Assembly (NCBI GenBank): GCA_036260375.1
Contig: DASZZZ010000115.1
Coordinates: forward strand, 1-16,649
From: DASZZZ01 sp036260375
Lineage (GTDB): Bacteria; Actinomycetota; CADDZG01; WHSQ01
Length of the DNA: 16,649 bases
Direction of reading: 5' to 3'
In this document: one piece after another, positions 15,901-16,649 of the stretch
How the letters are laid out: every line of letters starts with the position of its first letter
Numbering within the stretch: the first letter of the stretch is position 1
Position numbers and translations under genes: made by a program
The notes under the pieces: model-generated
What the model was told of the DNA's origin: nothing
The model's input: the letters and a program-made list of their open reading frames with translations, nothing else
Database searches by the model: none

Positions 15901-16649
15901 GACGAGCGCGCATCCGTCGAGCTCGACGCGAGCGACCCCGACGACGACGCGTTGACGCTGACGATCACGTCGCTGCCCGAGCACGGCACGCTGCGCGCGG
16001 GCGACCACGTCGTGGGCGCGGCGCCGTACGCGCTCGCGACCGGGCCGCTCAGCTACGAGCCGGCGCGCGACTTCCACGGCGCGGACTCGTTCGGCTTCTC
16101 GGCCTCCGACGGAGACGCGTCCGACGCGGCACAGGTCTCGATCGACGTCACGCCGGTGAACGACGCGCCGGAGCTCGACCTGTCGTCGGCGAGCGCGACC
16201 GGCCAGTACTCGGACTCGGTGTCGTTCGGGGTCTCGGCGACCGACGTGGACGACCCCGCGTCGAGCCTCACGTTCTCGGCGACGGGCCTGCCGGCGAGCC
16301 TCGCGCTCGTGAACGACGGCAACGGCAGCGCGACGATCTCCGGCCGCCTCAACGTCCAGCAGGGGTCGTACACGCCGGCGATCAAGGTCGTCGACGCGTC
16401 GAACGCCAGCGACCAGGGCGCGGCGTCCGTCACGGTCAACCGTGAGGACGCGCACATGGAGTACACCGGCGACCAGATCGGGCTCACGGGCGTCAACCTG
16501 ACGCTCGAGGCGACCGTGCGCGACAGCGCGGCCAACGCCTACGCCGGCGCCAACGCCGAGCCCGGCGGCACGATCGGCGACATCACGAAGATGTGGATCC
16601 GGTTCAACGTCTACACCCAGGGCTCGTGCGGAAGCGGCACCCCGCTGAC
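9901..16649 (+). CDS. Giant exported repeat protein: signal peptide, DUF11 repeats and cadherin-like/Ig-like array (3' end beyond window)
   Basis: The frame is open from ATG 9901 to the right edge: 2,249 codons and no stop. Residues about 21-46 form a Sec-type signal peptide (VRR, then alanine/valine-rich, ending ASPAAAAAP). Residues about 50-334 are an unassigned region with cysteine pairs. Four DUF11-type domains start near 335, 466, 594 and 734, each with NDGP or NHGP and a V.D.(L/M)P motif. From 873 come cadherin-like domains, one Ig-like domain (969-1067), and ten more cadherin-like units from 1069, mostly bounded by VND(A/R/H)P. Many carry the calcium-site motif DADGDAL or DDDVDGDAL. 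Residues about 2089-2180 resemble a putative-Ig (He_PIG-like) domain, and another Ig-like domain starts at about 2181. No anchor is visible, as the C-terminus is missing. The likely role is an adhesin or cell-surface filament. ATG 9901 is the only upstream start: an in-frame TGA at 9844 precedes it with no other start codon between. Confidence 0.9.
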   Translation, partial: MSHDRAPERALRTHERIESSVRRAAAAAVAVALAVTGLAASPAAAAAPALAVTPNTWDVIGLDSSKPSVSNGRPNEFPAGAKVCNEGDATATNVQATWTWTTANNNLALATPAAATRSVRDLAPGDCVPVVYNVLVNRNQQSFTNRTRGYQVTVTAAGGASASTPANRELYVEKLIRQNRNAVVGITSAACTGTSCTVYRGKTYRFTLNAKTATQGYEQLQAFVNFPDSIFRVVDVTSTYAAPRGAANDAVYADACGWDADRTSPTYRSCVGPTNFPGGKAGGNPIKVVYTVEVVGTGSGTLGGLVYDFSGSSFHYNADFQSGANAVSFTAVDAADLSVTKSHAGAFARGSTGTYTLSVRNDGPAASGAVTVTDTLPPGLAYRSFSGAGWSCSSCSAASPTVTLTRAGLAPGASASVDVVVDVVATQTGPVTNRATVSQPASSTLRDPSPGNDAASDPTTIANPDDADVVLTKTRPEPMTRGGSATYDVRVRNDGPGMAAGPLTVTDTLPDGLSFASASGAGWSCDAAGRVVTCTHPDSVGPLGSAPPLELVVDVADDAPARAVNVTSAVAAVDDDPNRVNNVDVADDVLVGRAGLWIEKSHTGGLPRGGTGAYTILVGNDGPDAAARPRVVDTLPPGLTFSSASGSGWTCSSSGRTVVCDAAADLAPGRSAPALTIAVDVAADSPAVVTNTATACSMQDPAAVAGCPDQSRGTFEADESDNSVDDVTETVATTDLALSKSASVTSVTPGTSFTYTLRVTNHGPNAATNVTVVDRMPRHVDPASVTTSPGTSNSSTPPYCDVADREVTCVLGTIGATAGSNSATVTITARALASGAGRTIVNNASVFSDLGDTAPGNDAASAPVAINGTLVNARPVAAAKSASVAHRAPAGVDVVLGGSDADGDPLAFALVSANGGAAHGTVAVSGNVATYVPSGDFVGTDTFEYVADDGAAQSAPATVTVTLTNSPPELASASVSPQTVGRRGTLTATAVAPSDDDGDDLTYEYVWTRVRGGGRDTIATRTSSSPTDALDLTGTGVAAGDGVEVQVTAGDGHEDSPTRTASATVAANRAPHAEPSRVSTPEDTPVSIALDATDADGDALTMTLTSLPEHGALRAGGDLVTVAPFDIPAGELVYEPDAGFNGPDALVYRVCDDGSPSECASARVDVTVEAVNDRPGARDGMIGLSEDGSASIDLASLVSDVETADGDLDYAIVSGPGHGSLSGAGSNMTYTPDADFNGTDSFTYEVTDRGDPDGCSGPGCDAALTSATETVSITVAAVNDAPRLDAIDDVALDEDSHTTVDLEARFSDVETAASDASYGVESSFAGVATTIHPVTHVLAIAGDADFHGEGDVTVRATDTSDGADGPLYAERTFHVTVGAVDDAPVAHDDAYAGVEDEARDIAASSLVSNDDDADGDALSVSAVGSAAHGSVALSADGSTVTFTPASDFNGDATFSYTVSDGNGGDSAEVTIDFAAVNDAPDAADDAGAVDEDDVVAADVVANDDPGPADEAGQALVVDAIVSGPAHGDATILGGADAGKVRYEPDADFNGSDALVYRVCDDGSPSECATAELELTVNALNDHPSAADGNMSLAEDGSEAIDLASLVADVETSDAHLSYTIVSGPGHGSLSGAGSDKTYTPDANFNGDDSFTYEVTDRGDPDDCSGPGCDGARTSETKTVSISVSAVNDAPVAHDDSYAGVEDEAREIAASSLVSNDDDVDGDALAVSAVGSATHGSVALSGDGTTVTFTPASDFNGDATFSYTVSDGNGGSDSAEVTIDFAAVNDRPSAADGNMGLSEDGSESIGLASLVADVETGDEHLSYTIVTGPSHGELSGAGSDRTYTPDANFNGSDSFVYRACDGGVPSECATADVEIAVAPVNDRPGAAPGAVAIAQDGAGALDLAALASDVETADADLTYEIVSAPARGDASLDGSTLRYERTAPGRDADELTYRVVDRGDPDLCGPGAVCDAARASEPATVALSFANRAPDAAPEDIVVPEDERASVELDASDPDDDALTLTITSLPEHGTLRAGDHVVGAAPYALATGPLSYEPARDFHGADSFGFSASDGDASDAAQVSIDVTPVNDAPELDLSSASATGQYSDSVSFGVSATDVDDPASSLTFSATGLPASLALVNDGNGSATISGRLNVQQGSYTPAIKVVDASNASDQGAASVTVNREDAHMEYTGDQIGLTGVNLTLEATVRDSAANAYAGANAEPGGTIGDITKMWIRFNVYTQGSCGSGTPL
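10903..12513 (+). repeat. Four consecutive DUF11-type repeat units in the surface protein
   Basis: Units begin at about 10903, 11296, 11680 and 12100, at roughly 130-residue spacing. Each opens with a strand such as ADLSVTKS, DADVVLTK, GLWIEKSH or TDLALSKS. It continues to R.G.T.TYT-like and VRNDGP, then a V.DTLP turn, then GAGWSC or GSGWTC (absent in the fourth), and closes with a spacer rich in P, N and D. Paired cysteines in each unit probably form a disulfide outside the cell. DUF11 domains are known as stacked beta-sandwich stalk modules in bacterial surface proteins. Units are divergent in DNA sequence, so the expansion is old. Confidence 0.82.
13328..13379 (+). repeat. 52-nt exact direct repeat, first copy (second at 14552-14603)
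   Basis: The 52 bases coding for the segment around YRVCDDGSPSECA are identical at 13328-13379 and 14552-14603, an offset of 1,224 bp. The following units at 13420 and 14644 keep the same offset. This points to a segmental duplication within the gene rather than chance similarity. Confidence 0.85.
14047..14334 (+). repeat. Near-identical repeat unit, first copy (second at 14965-15255)
   Basis: The unit beginning APVAHDDAYAGVEDEA is repeated 918 bp downstream, beginning APVAHDDSYAGVEDEA. The two differ at scattered, mostly third-codon positions and by one extra serine codon in the second (GGSDSAE against GGDSAE). The stretch 14213-14273 is identical to 15131-15191 for 61 nt. They are the most alike units in the array. 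Confidence 0.88.
14965..15255 (+). repeat. Near-identical repeat unit, second copy
   Basis: Second copy of the unit at 14047-14334. It carries one additional serine codon and the calcium-loop variant DDDVDGDAL in place of DDDADGDAL. It directly follows a unit (14644-14964) that is itself a close copy of 13420-13740, so the two copies belong to a larger duplicated block. Confidence 0.88.

Larger units (their letters stand above)
13105..16164 (+). repeat. Ten cadherin-like tandem units, about 96-107 residues each
   Basis: Unit starts are 13105, 13420, 13741, 14047, 14335, 14644, 14965, 15256, 15544 and 15859. Most end in VND followed by A, R or H and proline. Core features are an E-D pair near the start, a DADGDAL-type calcium loop or a DVET segment, a GPGHGSL-like turn, Y(T/E)PDA(D/N)FNG and a final YxVxDxG strand. 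Two unit types carry cysteine pairs: one as CDDGSPSEC (13105, 14335; CDGGVPSEC at 15256), one as a GDPDxCSGPGCD-type loop (13420, 14644, and a variant at 15544). The whole is a rod-like calcium-stiffened stalk by analogy with cadherin-like bacterial domains. Confidence 0.82.

Noticed and set aside
13420..16164. RTX calcium-binding toxin repeats
   Set aside because: The Asp/Gly-rich loops are of the DxDGD cadherin-like type inside 100-residue domains. The nine-residue GGxGxDxUx tandem repeats of RTX proteins are absent.
12517..16440. CRISPR-like or intergenic tandem repeats
   Set aside because: The periodic DNA similarity is fully explained by in-frame protein domains of about 100 residues; unit lengths are multiples of three and the frame stays open.
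13864..16455. Minus-strand open frame of 863 codons opposite the cadherin-like array
   Set aside because: It appears repetitive only because it mirrors the repeats on the other strand; its residues (R, V, D, G) are complements of the sense codons and it lacks a recognisable domain or ribosome site.

Overview
The window comes from a very GC-rich bacterium, most likely an actinobacterium. Codon third positions are almost all G or C. The small-protein content and the leaderless-looking starts would fit Thermoleophilia/Solirubrobacterales, but that placement is inference: no rRNA or other phylogenetic marker is present apart from a fragment of nucleoside diphosphate kinase.

Layout. (1) Positions 1-1386, minus strand: the 5' end of ndk, running off the left edge, then galK (galactokinase). 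A strong palindrome separates them. (2) Positions 1436-4153, plus strand: a large intracellular glycoside hydrolase family 2 enzyme, divergent from galK across only 49 bp. The pair reads as a small galactoside-use module: hydrolysis of an imported beta-glycoside, then phosphorylation of free galactose. (3) Positions 4185-6505, minus strand: a tight three-gene run. A beta-class DNA methyltransferase with an extra C-terminal nuclease-fold-like domain comes first, then a 119-residue unknown protein, then a 150-residue cysteine-rich (zinc ribbon) protein. (4) Positions about 6606-8930, plus strand: a single gene of clearly lower GC, coding for a STAND/NACHT-like P-loop NTPase with a beta-rich region and a C-terminal winged-helix-like region. 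It looks acquired and lies back-to-back with the methyltransferase, which suggests a defence role. (5) Positions 8968-9819: a classical short-chain dehydrogenase, back in host-like GC. (6) Positions 9901-16649: the first 2,249 codons of a giant exported repeat protein that runs off the right edge. It has a signal peptide, an unassigned N-terminal region, four DUF11-type repeats, a long array of cadherin-like/Ig-like domains and the start of another Ig-like domain.

The most unusual points are the low-GC STAND-like NTPase next to the methyltransferase operon, the methyltransferase C-terminal domain, and the nested higher-order repeats and hybrid domain in the giant surface protein. No tRNA, rRNA, CRISPR array, insertion sequence or integrase was seen. 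All domain calls come from reading motifs, not from database searches.
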